64,000 nt of DNA. Origin: Bacillota bacterium (GTDB lineage: Bacteria; Bacillota; Clostridia; Acetivibrionales; DTU013). The notes beneath the pieces are model-generated. The model saw nothing but the letters and a program-made list of their open reading frames with translations, was not told the DNA's origin and did no database searches. Where the stretch lies: NCBI GenBank assembly GCA_023435745.1, contig JAEZMD010000016.1:1-64000 (forward strand), read 5' to 3'. The translations under genes were made by a program, and so were the position numbers. Position 1 is the stretch's first letter. Each line of letters opens with the position of its first letter. Of this stretch, positions 26,143-34,262 are shown in pieces.

Positions 26143-26745
26143 TCAAGCCTGAAAAAGCATCCTGACAACATCAGACTCAAGCTCAGTCCTCAGCATGCCG
26201 AAGAGGATCTCGAATGTACTGTTGATCTCCATCTCCCCATTTTTCAGGACAAACCCACCCGCTGTTTTGATCCTCTGGGCCGAAAGCGTCAAAGTACCCT
26301 TTTTCCCGGAACTGGCAATGCGCTGATTAATATTTCCGATAAACCGGTTATTCATGCGCTTTGCATCCTTTTCGGAAAGCAGGATTTCTCCGTCTTCATT
26401 TCCGGCAGCATCAGCAACCATTCCCTCAAGAAGTTCCTGATAATCTTGATCCTTAAGCTGACAAACCTTTTCCAGCGCCTTCTGAAATGCCTCGTCAATC
26501 ATTTCCTGTTTAGCCCGAAGGATCTCCTTGCGCCCTTCAAGACCAGCCACGGCAATGAGACGTTTATACGACTCTCCGCCGTCTGCTTCCGCTTTTTTTA
26601 AAAGCTCCGCACGCTTTTGCGACGCATCCGCAGAGGCCTTTTCCATCAGTGCCCGGGCTTCCTGCCTGGCTTGCTCTTCTATGGTCAGAGCTCTTGCCTT
26701 TGCGTCCTCTATGATCTTCGTAGTGATTTTTTCCGTTCCTGTCAT
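26143..26745 (-). CDS. ntpE: V-type ATP synthase subunit E
   Basis: 200 residues, a peripheral-stalk subunit. The first 100 residues are a long charged, alanine-rich helix (ARALTIEEQARQEARALMEK), and the C-terminal domain carries TAGGFVLKNGEMEINSTFE. It pairs with the small coiled-coil subunit encoded first in the operon to form the stator. Confidence 0.93.
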   Translation of the reverse strand: MTGTEKITTKIIEDAKARALTIEEQARQEARALMEKASADASQKRAELLKKAEADGGESYKRLIAVAGLEGRKEILRAKQEMIDEAFQKALEKVCQLKDQDYQELLEGMVADAAGNEDGEILLSEKDAKRMNNRFIGNINQRIASSGKKGTLTLSAQRIKTAGGFVLKNGEMEINSTFEILFGMLRTELESDVVRMLFQA

Positions 26746-26803
26746 CTGGATTGCTCCTTTTATTATCCTTCTGTGCCGCCACCGGGCCTGGAATCTCCGG
26801 TTA

Positions 26804-27253
26804 TCAGCCGATCATCAATATGGACACGATCAGTGACAATATTGCAAACATTTCAACCATCAGCGCAAGCGTAATAGCGCTGCCCAAAGCTTCCGGCCGC
26901 TTGGAAATCAGCTGGATGCCTGCCGCCGCAACCTTACCCTGATAAATAGCCGAGATCCATCCGACAATACCGACCGGAAGACCTGCCGCCAGCAGATGGA
27001 GACCTTGCTGTATCGTCATGGCTGGATCGATCTGACCGATAATCAGGAACGCGATAACAAAACCATAAATTGTCTGTGTGCTGGGCAGAGCCTCCAGGAT
27101 CATAACGGATCCGAATTTGGAAGGATCCTCGGCCAAAACCCCTGCACCTGCTTGCCCGGCTAAGCCGACACCTTTAGATGATCCAAGACCTGCAACAAAA
27201 AAAGCGATTGCTGCTCCCAGTAAAGCCAGCATTTGTCCGTCAATAAATTTCAT
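26804..27253 (-). CDS. ntpK: V-type ATP synthase subunit K (membrane ring), sodium-type ligand set
   Basis: 149 residues, two fused hairpins (four helices) of the c/K ring. I use the ATG at 27253 with GGAGG upstream; the longer frame adds 15 non-hydrophobic residues. Residues Leu56, Thr59, Gln60 (in LPSTQ), Gln105 (YQGK) and Glu134 (LMVEMF) fall exactly five positions before Leu61, Thr64, Gln65, Gln110 and Glu139, the sodium ligands of Enterococcus hirae NtpK. The first hairpin lacks a conserved carboxylate at the ion site. A sodium-translocating enzyme is therefore inferred. Confidence 0.95.
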   Translation of the reverse strand: MKFIDGQMLALLGAAIAFFVAGLGSSKGVGLAGQAGAGVLAEDPSKFGSVMILEALPSTQTIYGFVIAFLIIGQIDPAMTIQQGLHLLAAGLPVGIVGWISAIYQGKVAAAGIQLISKRPEALGSAITLALMVEMFAILSLIVSILMIG

Positions 27254-27319
27254 TGTTTTCAAACCTCCATTTAATAAGTTGTTATGCGGGAAATGCATAC
27301 CTGTCCAGGCAACAGGAGT

Positions 27320-29281
27320 TTACTCGCCCACATCGGGTTTTACTGTTACATATTTTGTATTTGCTTTCAACGGCTTGAAGGCCTCGCCCCCGCCGGTGAA
27401 AAACTTACCGAAAAACTCTAGATACTGCAATCGACACGAGTGCACATATGCACCCAGGGCATTGATGGCAAAGTTGATAATATGACCTATCAATAAGATT
27501 GCCACCATCAGAATAACCTTCAGAATGAGAGGAAAATCAAACATAGCGCTCATCTGATTGATAATAGCTGCAATAATACCTGTTGCAAGGCCCAGCGCCA
27601 AAAGTCTGGAATAAGACAGCACGTCGCTCATAAACCCGACGACATCATACAGGCTCATCACGCCCCCGAAGAATTTTCCTATGATATTCTTTTTGTCCCG
27701 GCCCTGTGTCAGAACTGTGAGAATCGCACCGACAATCAGCAATACCTTGCCTATGTCAACCAAAGGAGCTACCGCTTCTTTATCCATCTTAGGTGCAAAA
27801 GGCAATAATACCATTACAAAGCCGGTATAGAATATCAGCCGAAATCCCACGTCGAATAAAGCATCAAGGTACTTTTTACTTCGGATCAGATTTGCCGCTT
27901 TGAGGCCAAACCCTGCATACATATGGATGATCCCGAACAGAAGGGACCAGCTGAGCAGCAGCTCCGGCTGCTCGACAGGATTCAGCCATACGCCGTATTT
28001 TACGAGCGCATCGATTCCAAACCAGCCTCCGAACAGGATTCCCCAAAAGATAGTGGCGAACCCACAGTATAAAATCAGCTTCATAAACTTCCTTGTGCCG
28101 TCCTCCAATTTAAACCGTTTGAGAATAAAGCCGGCAGCAAGCACCATAAGAATACCATAACCGCCATCCGACAGCATCAGTCCGAAAAACATTATAAAAA
28201 ACGGCGCCATTACGGCATTGGGATCAATTTCACGGCTATGCGGGAGACTGTACATGTTTGAAACCGGTTCACCTGCTTCAGCAATCCCCCTATTTTCAAG
28301 AAGGACAGGAAACTCTTCCTCATCCCCCGGTTCAGTAATCTCGATACTGATTGTATACACCGATTCCAGGTGTTCTTTTGCTTTTGAAGCAATCTCAGTT
28401 GGGATCCAGCCGTTTATCAGAAATGCCCTGTTTGTTTCTAAAACCTTTCCGGCGGCCTCCATACGGGCGCGCTCAGTCCCAAGACTGTCATACAAGGTTT
28501 CCAACGCTTCTCTGTCCTTGCTCTGGCTTTTAATCTGCTCAACTACTTTCCCCCTTTCCGTCGAAATCTCTCGGATACGGGTCTGCAGCTTATCGATATT
28601 TTCGGTAACTGTACCGGTCATCCCGGAAAAAGAAGCTTTACTGAAGCCATAAGCCTTCAGGCAGGATAAACACTCCTGTTCCGCATCATTATGATATACG
28701 GCAAAGACATAATGCTGATCCCTGTCGCTTCGGATGACTTCCAATTCGGAACAGGCAGCCTTATCATTCAATTCTTCCTTTACACGGGTTAAATCAATGG
28801 ATCCGGGGATTGTCCCGGGTAAAATGGCAGTTTTTTGAGTGCCGGATATTTCCAGCGGAACTTTATACTCTTTCCACGGCTGCAATGAGACCAATAGATT
28901 GTTGAGTCTGTTCTCTTCGTTTTTCAGCATAACGAGACTTTCTTCCAGTTCCCTGATCCTGCTGATCAAATCACGAATGGAATCCTGATCCTCCAGAACC
29001 CTGGAAAATTCAGATTTTGTTATTTCACGACGGCTCTGAAAAAGCCCTTTTTTTTGAGGGCAATAGTGATCTATGCTTGTTATTGCAGCGCGGGCGTCAG
29101 TAATTTTGTTATCAATGGCTGCTAATTCAGTCTGAACACCCGGATGATCAGCGATATGCTCGTATTCCTGAGCGTCAACAACGCTGATCTCAATGGCTCC
29201 GATGTCCATAAGACTGTCGATTACTGCCTTACGCTGGTCATCCATTCCCAGAATGGTTATTTTGCTCATTTTGACAATCAC
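27320..29281 (-). CDS. ntpI: V-type ATP synthase subunit I
   Basis: 653 residues. The N-terminal half (about 1-330) is the soluble stator-binding domain with coiled coils. The C-terminal half has about seven or eight membrane helices, with the essential arginine in YSRLLALGLATG, which faces the K ring. It begins with a GTG whose first bases overlap the stop of the preceding gene (GTGA), GGAAGG lying about 11 bases before it. Confidence 0.96.
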   Translation of the reverse strand: MIVKMSKITILGMDDQRKAVIDSLMDIGAIEISVVDAQEYEHIADHPGVQTELAAIDNKITDARAAITSIDHYCPQKKGLFQSRREITKSEFSRVLEDQDSIRDLISRIRELEESLVMLKNEENRLNNLLVSLQPWKEYKVPLEISGTQKTAILPGTIPGSIDLTRVKEELNDKAACSELEVIRSDRDQHYVFAVYHNDAEQECLSCLKAYGFSKASFSGMTGTVTENIDKLQTRIREISTERGKVVEQIKSQSKDREALETLYDSLGTERARMEAAGKVLETNRAFLINGWIPTEIASKAKEHLESVYTISIEITEPGDEEEFPVLLENRGIAEAGEPVSNMYSLPHSREIDPNAVMAPFFIMFFGLMLSDGGYGILMVLAAGFILKRFKLEDGTRKFMKLILYCGFATIFWGILFGGWFGIDALVKYGVWLNPVEQPELLLSWSLLFGIIHMYAGFGLKAANLIRSKKYLDALFDVGFRLIFYTGFVMVLLPFAPKMDKEAVAPLVDIGKVLLIVGAILTVLTQGRDKKNIIGKFFGGVMSLYDVVGFMSDVLSYSRLLALGLATGIIAAIINQMSAMFDFPLILKVILMVAILLIGHIINFAINALGAYVHSCRLQYLEFFGKFFTGGGEAFKPLKANTKYVTVKPDVGE

Positions 29282-29592
29282 GGTTTCACAATCCTTCCAA
29301 CTATGAAATCCACTGCATCATTGAGTTTTTCCTTTGACTGATTTCTGAGCTCTTCACATTGGGCCAGTATTTGCGCATTTATTCCTTCAATGTCCTTAAA
29401 GGCCTTTTTCTCAGAGGCGTTGATTAATCCTTTTGCTTCGTTTTCCGACCGTTCGACGGATTCACTCGTTATTGCAGCTGCATCCTTTTTAGCTGCAGCT
29501 ATAATATCCTTCGCCTTCTGCAAGGCCTTCGCCTCGATTTGCTCCGCCTTTTCCTCAGCTTCCCTGATTTCCTTCAGTATGGCAACAGACAA
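29278..29592 (-). CDS. V-type ATPase peripheral-stalk coiled-coil subunit (H/G-like)
   Basis: About 104 residues, almost entirely one charged alanine-rich helix (EIREAEEKAEQIEAKALQKA), the pattern of bacterial V-ATPase subunit H/G (NtpF). The TTG at 29592 is preferred: GGGGGTGA lies 5 bases upstream, and the promoter at 29624-29651 would start transcription inside the longer frame that opens at 29619. It is the first gene of the nine-gene operon. Confidence 0.88.
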   Translation of the reverse strand: MSVAILKEIREAEEKAEQIEAKALQKAKDIIAAAKKDAAAITSESVERSENEAKGLINASEKKAFKDIEGINAQILAQCEELRNQSKEKLNDAVDFIVGRIVKP

Positions 29593-29623
29593 TCTCTCAC
29601 CCCCTGTGTATTCAAACATTACT

Positions 29624-29651
29624 ATTATATCATTGGTGTTAGAATTGACAA
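29624..29651 (-). promoter_or_regulatory. sigma-A promoter of the V-ATPase operon
   Basis: On the minus strand TTGTCA (29651-29646), a 16-base spacer and TATAAT (29629-29624). It begins 13 bases after the nfnB stop and 32 bases before the first V-ATPase start codon, so the operon can be expressed independently of nfnAB. Confidence 0.75.
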
Positions 29652-29663
29652 GATGTTTCGCGA

Positions 29664-31061
29664 TTATTCGACCCGTCTGGTCAGATACTCGTCTATCGCT
29701 CTGGCAGCCTTCTTGCCGGCTCCCATGGCCAATATAACTGTCGCGGCGCCGGTAACCGCATCACCGCCCGCATATACGCCTTCACGGCTAGTGGCGCCAG
29801 TTTCTTCATTAACAATGATGCCGCCCCACTTCTGCGTCTCAAGACCCGGCGTGGTCGATTTTATCAACGGATTCGGCGACTGGCCGATGGCAATAATCAC
29901 AGTCTCCACATCAAGCACATGCTCGGAGCCCTGCTTTGGTACGGGCCTTCTCCTGCCGGATGCATCCGGCTCGCCAAGTTCCATCTCAACACATTCCATT
30001 CCCTTGACCCAACCGTCGTCCGTTCCGATGATCCTTGTCGGGTTGGTCAGAAGCTTGAATTGGATGCCTTCCTCTTTCGCATGGTGGACTTCCTCAACTC
30101 TGGCAGGCATTTCTGCCTCGGAACGCCTGTAAACAATGTAAACATTTTGCGCTCCAAGCCTTCTGGCACATCTTGCAGCATCCATGGCGACATTGCCGCC
30201 GCCTATGACAACAACACTGTTTGTTACCCGCACAGGCGTATCTGTCTCAGGGAATTTATATGCTTTCATCAGATTGATCCTGGTCAGGAATTCGTTGGCG
30301 GAGTATACCCCATTCAGGTTCTCTCCGGGAATCCCCATAAAGCTGGGCAGTCCTGCCCCGCTCCCTATGAAAACCGCCTGATATCCTTCTTTTGCAAGCT
30401 CATCCAGCGACAATACCTTACCGATGACCATATTGGTCATGATCTCAACCCCGAGCTGGCGAACAGAATCAATTTCCCTCTGGACAAGCGCCTTGGGAAG
30501 CCTGAATTCCGGAATGCCGTACATCAGAACGCCTCCCGGAACATGGAATGCCTCAAATATGGTCACCTCATAGCCCAGCTTTGCCAGGTCGCCCGCACAT
30601 GTAAGCCCCGCGGGACCGGAACCTATCACAGCAACCTTCTTACCGTTTCGGACGGTACATTCAATATGGCTCTCTTTGTTTGCCATATACCAATCGGCAA
30701 CAAACCTTTCCAGCCGGCCTATACCGACAGGTTCGCCCTTTTTGCCCCTCACGCAGAGCTGTTCGCACTGTGACTCCTGTGGGCATACTCTGCCGCAGAC
30801 GGCAGGCAGACTGTTTGTTTCCCTCAGCTTTTCATAGGCGCCTTCATAGTCACCTTCACTGATCAGCTTAATGAATTCAGGTATTTGAACATTCACCGGA
30901 CAGCCCGCCACACATGGCTTATGCTTACATTGGAGACACCTGCCAGACTCCCTGCGCGCCATCTCTTCCGTATATCCAAGCGCAACTTCGCTGAAATTTC
31001 CGCTTCTCACCTTCGGATCCTGCTCCGGCATCTTCGTCTTTTCTAATGACATATCAGGCAT
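29664..31061 (-). CDS. nfnB: NfnB-type subunit of NADH-dependent reduced ferredoxin:NADP oxidoreductase (GltD-like)
   Basis: 465 residues. The N-terminus has two [4Fe-4S] cysteine groups (CLQCKHKPCVAGCP and CGRVCPQESQCEQLC), followed by FAD- and NADPH-binding Rossmann domains (VAVIGSGPAGLTCAGDLAKLG, core GSGPAGL, and VVVIGGGNVAMDAARCA). Alone it resembles the glutamate synthase small subunit. Overlap by 8 bases with an NfnA homologue argues for the NfnAB complex, which bifurcates electrons between NADPH, NAD+ and ferredoxin in the clostridial cytoplasm. GGGGGG precedes the ATG. Confidence 0.93.
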   Translation of the reverse strand: MPDMSLEKTKMPEQDPKVRSGNFSEVALGYTEEMARRESGRCLQCKHKPCVAGCPVNVQIPEFIKLISEGDYEGAYEKLRETNSLPAVCGRVCPQESQCEQLCVRGKKGEPVGIGRLERFVADWYMANKESHIECTVRNGKKVAVIGSGPAGLTCAGDLAKLGYEVTIFEAFHVPGGVLMYGIPEFRLPKALVQREIDSVRQLGVEIMTNMVIGKVLSLDELAKEGYQAVFIGSGAGLPSFMGIPGENLNGVYSANEFLTRINLMKAYKFPETDTPVRVTNSVVVIGGGNVAMDAARCARRLGAQNVYIVYRRSEAEMPARVEEVHHAKEEGIQFKLLTNPTRIIGTDDGWVKGMECVEMELGEPDASGRRRPVPKQGSEHVLDVETVIIAIGQSPNPLIKSTTPGLETQKWGGIIVNEETGATSREGVYAGGDAVTGAATVILAMGAGKKAARAIDEYLTRRVE

Positions 31062-31899
31062 TTACCGTACCCCCCAACCTGCAGATGTGTTCATCCATGG
31101 ATTTCTTTTCCTGGCCTTTATACATAGTCTGTCTTCTCATTGCTTCATCAAAATCTACCAGATGGCCGTCAAAATCCGGGCCGTCCACACAGGCAAATTT
31201 TGTCTGTCCCCCTACCGTTACACGGCATCCGCCGCACATACCCGTACCGTCAATCATGACCGGGTTCATGCTGACAAGCGTTTTTATACCATACGGTTTA
31301 GTCAGAAGCGATACCATCTTCATCATAATCAACGGACCTATCGCAATGACCAGATCGTACTGATTTCCCTCTTCGATCAGCTTTTTCAGAATATCCGTTA
31401 CAAAACCCTTGTTTCCGTTCGAGCCATCATCAGTCGCAATAAATAACCGCGTGCTGGCCTTCTTCAATTCGTCCTCAAGTATGATCAGGTCGCTGTTTCT
31501 AAAGCCGGTAATCACGTCCACATCAGCGCCAAGACTGAAAAGCTTCTTTGCCTGTGGATATGCAATTGCCGTACCGAGTCCGCCTCCGATCACCGCGGCT
31601 TTTTTGTAACCTTCCAGATGGCTAGCGACACCAAGCGGCCCTGCAAAATCCAAAACGGAACCGCCCTCCTCCAGCGAACCGAGGAGCCGGGTCGTCTTTC
31701 CGACCTCCTGGAAAATGATTGTCACAGTACCTTTGACCCTGTCATAATCCGCAATGGTAAGAGGGATCCTTTCCCCCTCCTCATTGATCCTGAGAATGAT
31801 GAACTGGCCGGGTTCAGCCTTCCTTGCTATATATGGAGCATCAATCTCCAAAAGCTTGACTGCCGGATTCAAAATTTGTTTCTTTACAATCCTGAACAT
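31054..31899 (-). CDS. nfnA: NfnA-type subunit (ferredoxin-NADP reductase-like, [2Fe-2S])
   Basis: 281 residues. An FAD-binding beta barrel with RIPLTIADYD is followed by a nucleotide domain with AVIGGGLGTAIAYPQAK (core GGGLGTAI). The C-terminal cluster-binding segment is DGTGMCGGCRVTVGG followed by KFACVDGPDFDGH, the NfnA/SudB/PyrK pattern. With NfnB it forms the bifurcating transhydrogenase. Its 5' leader contains a terminator-like hairpin (31921-31955). Confidence 0.93.
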   Translation of the reverse strand: MFRIVKKQILNPAVKLLEIDAPYIARKAEPGQFIILRINEEGERIPLTIADYDRVKGTVTIIFQEVGKTTRLLGSLEEGGSVLDFAGPLGVASHLEGYKKAAVIGGGLGTAIAYPQAKKLFSLGADVDVITGFRNSDLIILEDELKKASTRLFIATDDGSNGNKGFVTDILKKLIEEGNQYDLVIAIGPLIMMKMVSLLTKPYGIKTLVSMNPVMIDGTGMCGGCRVTVGGQTKFACVDGPDFDGHLVDFDEAMRRQTMYKGQEKKSMDEHICRLGGTVNA

Positions 31900-31920
31900 A
31901 ATTCAACCCCCTGTATTCCA

Positions 31921-31955
31921 CAAAAACAAAGACCGTATTCAAGCATACAGTCTTT
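31921..31955 (-). terminator. terminator-like hairpin in the nfnAB leader (possible attenuator)
   Basis: On the minus strand AAAGACTGTAT (31955-31945), loop GCTTGA, then ATACGGTCTTT (31938-31928) with one T-G pair, followed by GTTTTTG. It ends only about 20 bases before the nfnA ATG and lies downstream of the promoter candidate at 31985-32013, so it may act as an attenuator as well as ending read-through from the symporter gene. Confidence 0.65.
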
Positions 31956-31984
31956 ATAGTTAAATAGATGCATGATTATTTTTT

Positions 31985-32013
31985 ATTTTATCCTAATGCG
32001 CAATAAACTGCAA
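31985..32013 (-). promoter_or_regulatory. sigma-A promoter candidate for nfnAB
   Basis: On the minus strand TTGCAG (32013-32008), 17 bases, TAAAAT (31990-31985). Transcription would start near 31978, giving a leader of about 80 bases that contains the hairpin at 31921-31955. Confidence 0.55.
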
Positions 32014-32015
32014 GA

Positions 32016-32039
32016 GTACACAGACCCGGTATTGTGTAC
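32016..32039. promoter_or_regulatory. inverted repeat abutting the nfnAB -35 box
   Basis: GTACACA (32016-32022) and TGTGTAC (32033-32039) form a perfect 7-bp inverted repeat with a 10-base spacer, two bases upstream of the -35 box. It could be an operator. It does not match the Rex consensus that I know. Confidence 0.4.
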
Positions 32040-32081
32040 GTCGCCCTTCTATTGCATGCGCCTCCCGATACGCCCATCGCC

Positions 32082-33737
32082 TTAAATAGTTGCTGCCGAC
32101 GGATCAGGCGCAGCTTGCTTTTTCTTTATCCCCTTGAAACATTTTTCCAGATGCTCAATATCTACGTCCTGCTTCAATACCGCCGCCAGAACAAATGTGA
32201 CCAGCAGAGATACTGGCAGCGCTATGAATATGGGATCAACCATTGCAATCGGCCCCAGAATTGTATCTTTGACCAGCGAGGTCTTTCCGGTCAATAATCT
32301 ACAGAGCTGCAGAGCTGCAGATTCCTTTTCGTGTATAAAGAAGATCCAAAGGAAGCTGGAGGCAAAGCCACATATCATTCCCCACTTCGCTGCCGCAGAC
32401 GGCATTTTTCTTACAAAAATGGCGCCAATGTATGCAGGAAGAAAGGTTGCCGCGCATAATCCGAAGAAAAGCGATGTGCCTGTGGCAATAATTGCCATGC
32501 TCGCATCCAGATAGCTTGCAAGCCATGCGATAGCCGTACTGATAACGACGCCGACCAAAACGCCTGCTTTTGAAAGCACTATGCTGTTGCCGCTCCCGCC
32601 CATGCTTCTCTCATATACGTCCCTTCCAAGCGCTGTTCCCATTGTATGGAACTGGGAGCTCAGTGTGGACATCGCCGCCGCCAGCAGCGTGATCAGGAAA
32701 ACCGGTCCGTACCATTCCGGCAAAAATGACTTAATAAACTCCGGAATAATTTTATCATTTGCACCGACAGCCACAAGAGCAATCTTTCCGGTACTTTCAA
32801 AGAAATACAGGTTGGAAAGCGCTCCTACCATAAACGCGACTCCTGTCATCATCAGTATAAATATGCCGCCCGACACGACCGCCCTGTTCAGTTCCCTGCC
32901 GCTTTTCACCGTCATGAAACGCACGACCAGCTGTGGCTGAACCAGCACACCTATTCCGACGCCCATGACAACGGTTGATACCAGGTTCCACCAGATCGGT
33001 GTTCCGAACTTCGGCATTTGAGTCCAGCCGTTAAATCCGCCCTTTACAAGCGCTGCTGTCTGCTCCGCTGCAGCCGTGTTATGATAAAGCTCTGTAAGCT
33101 GGCTGTGCGCGGATGTGATTCCCCCAAGCCTACTGTAAGTGAATATGATCAGGAAGGCCATTCCGGCGAACATAAGCAGGCCTTGAAAAGCATCCGTATA
33201 CATCACGCCTTTCAAGCCTCCCGCAAATACATATACTGCAACAACTGCTACAAACAGCAACAGTGAAATATAGTAAGGCACGCCGAAGTATGATTGAATA
33301 AAATCAGCTCCGCCCTTGATGACCGATGCCGCATAGATGGGCATGAATAAAAAAATGATCACGCCCGAAAAGCCCTGTATAAATTTCGATTTATACCGCA
33401 GGCCAAGTAATTCCGGGAATGTGTGCGCATCCAAGCTTTGTCCCATTTTGCGCGTTCGCTTCCCGAAGACCACAAAAGCGATAAATATTCCCACAAAAAT
33501 TGTCAGAAAGGTAAGCCATAAAAGCCCCATGCCCAACTGACCGGCAGCGCCGCCAAAACCAATAATTGCAGATGTGCTGATAAATGAAGCCCCGTACGAC
33601 AGAGCCATAACGATGGGATGTGTCTTCCTGCCTGCTACCAGATAGTCCTCGGCATTCTTCGTCTTTTTATAGCCCAGGTATCCCAAAAACGCTGTAATTC
33701 CAAGATAGATAAGAATGATAATTGTGATGTAAAGCAT
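32082..33737 (-). CDS. sodium:solute symporter (SSS family)
   Basis: 551 residues, about 13 membrane helices. Conserved SSS features include YLVAGRKTHPIVMALSYGASFIS (core AGRKTHPIVMALSYGAS) in the first helices and LLAAAMSTLSSQFHTMGTAL, the sodium-site helix 8 motif. The family imports organic acids, amino acids, sugars or pantothenate with sodium; the substrate is not evident. A 38-residue accessory protein is encoded just upstream. The RBS AAGGAGG, 6 bases from the ATG, lies in the 3' arm of a hairpin (33745-33799). Confidence 0.93.
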   Translation of the reverse strand: MLYITIIILIYLGITAFLGYLGYKKTKNAEDYLVAGRKTHPIVMALSYGASFISTSAIIGFGGAAGQLGMGLLWLTFLTIFVGIFIAFVVFGKRTRKMGQSLDAHTFPELLGLRYKSKFIQGFSGVIIFLFMPIYAASVIKGGADFIQSYFGVPYYISLLLFVAVVAVYVFAGGLKGVMYTDAFQGLLMFAGMAFLIIFTYSRLGGITSAHSQLTELYHNTAAAEQTAALVKGGFNGWTQMPKFGTPIWWNLVSTVVMGVGIGVLVQPQLVVRFMTVKSGRELNRAVVSGGIFILMMTGVAFMVGALSNLYFFESTGKIALVAVGANDKIIPEFIKSFLPEWYGPVFLITLLAAAMSTLSSQFHTMGTALGRDVYERSMGGSGNSIVLSKAGVLVGVVISTAIAWLASYLDASMAIIATGTSLFFGLCAATFLPAYIGAIFVRKMPSAAAKWGMICGFASSFLWIFFIHEKESAALQLCRLLTGKTSLVKDTILGPIAMVDPIFIALPVSLLVTFVLAAVLKQDVDIEHLEKCFKGIKKKQAAPDPSAATI

Positions 33738-33744
33738 AAAAAGC

Positions 33745-33799
33745 CTCCTTAAAAATTAGTGATCAAAATACATCTGTTATTCACCCTAATCTTAAGGAG
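33745..33799 (-). promoter_or_regulatory. Shine-Dalgarno-masking hairpin of the symporter gene
   Basis: In the minus-strand RNA CTCCTTAAGATTAG (33799-33786) can pair with CTAATTTTTAAGGAG (33759-33745): 8 bp plus 5 bp around a small internal loop, with a 26-base apical loop. The 3' arm contains the symporter RBS, so the hairpin would repress symporter translation unless opened. Confidence 0.6.
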
Positions 33800-33864
33800 C
33801 ATGCTGTTTCCAAGATATTTGACCTTTTCGCATATCTCAAACTGCAAGACCCTTGAAATGATTA

Positions 33865-33981
33865 TTATGACTCTTCCGCGTCCTTGTTCCAGTTGAACAG
33901 TCCATAAAAAATGCATGTTGCCGTACTAAGAAGGGATAACAAGTAAACGCCCACAATCCAGGGATCTGTTAATCCGAACAT
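33865..33981 (-). CDS. symporter small accessory protein (38 aa)
   Basis: ATG at 33981 behind GGAGGTGA, stop at 33865-33867, product MFGLTDPWIVGVYLLSLLST followed by ATCIFYGLFNWNKDAEES. It is one hydrophobic helix with a short polar tail. The DPW start and the FNWNKD-type end fit the small accessory proteins found next to SSS symporters in bacteria and archaea. It is 127 bases upstream of the symporter and presumably sits beside it in the membrane. Confidence 0.88.
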   Translation of the reverse strand: MFGLTDPWIVGVYLLSLLSTATCIFYGLFNWNKDAEES

Positions 33982-34097
33982 CCTCTCACCTCCATTCGCA
34001 ATCGCCCGGGATTCTCCGAAGGGCTTACGCAGTCAGGGTTCCTTGCCTGTCTGAAAACTCGTCAGGAGTTTGTTACCACTATTTCAGCGATTTCGTC
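33982..34097 (-). ncRNA. potentially structured 5' leader, riboswitch-like, unidentified
   Basis: About 115 bases between the promoter at 34103-34131 and the accessory-protein start. On the minus strand a closing stem AATCGC/GCGATT (34092-34087 with 34005-34000) encloses a 6-bp hairpin AAACTC/GAGTTT (34071-34055) and a hairpin CAGACAGG/CCTGACTG with one mismatch (34053-34030). The three helices form a multibranch layout like a riboswitch aptamer. It did not fit the SAM, ydaO, TPP, purine, glycine, cyclic-di-GMP-I or tetrahydrofolate consensus sequences I could recall. Confidence 0.5.
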
Positions 34098-34102
34098 TAT
34101 TA

Positions 34103-34131
34103 ATTGTAGCAGGCTTTCGTATTCCTATCAA
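34103..34131 (-). promoter_or_regulatory. sigma-A promoter of the accessory protein-symporter operon
   Basis: On the minus strand TTGATA (34131-34126), 17 bases, TACAAT (34108-34103). The transcript start would be near 34097, defining the long leader. Confidence 0.7.
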
Positions 34132-34203
34132 TACATTTTATTCATACTATAATATACTGTTCACAATTGCACATATTTGAATATAATTGCACTTTAATTG
34201 TAC

Positions 34204-34231
34204 TTGACAGCTGTTTAAACGATGTTATAAT
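34204..34231 (+). promoter_or_regulatory. consensus sigma-A promoter of metF
   Basis: TTGACA (34204-34209), a 16-base spacer and TATAAT (34226-34231): both boxes are perfect. The metF start codon is 31 bases downstream of the -10 box. Confidence 0.85.
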
Positions 34232-34262
34232 GACATTAGCAGAACACAACGCCGGAGGTTTT

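Noticed and set aside
29592..29619. ATG at 29619 as the start of the first V-ATPase gene
   Set aside because: It overlaps the predicted transcription start and lacks an RBS, while the TTG at 29592 has GGGGGTGA.
31928..32039. Rex-type redox operator at nfnAB
   Set aside because: The repeat GTACACA-N10-TGTGTAC does not match TTGTTAA-N4-TTAACAA.
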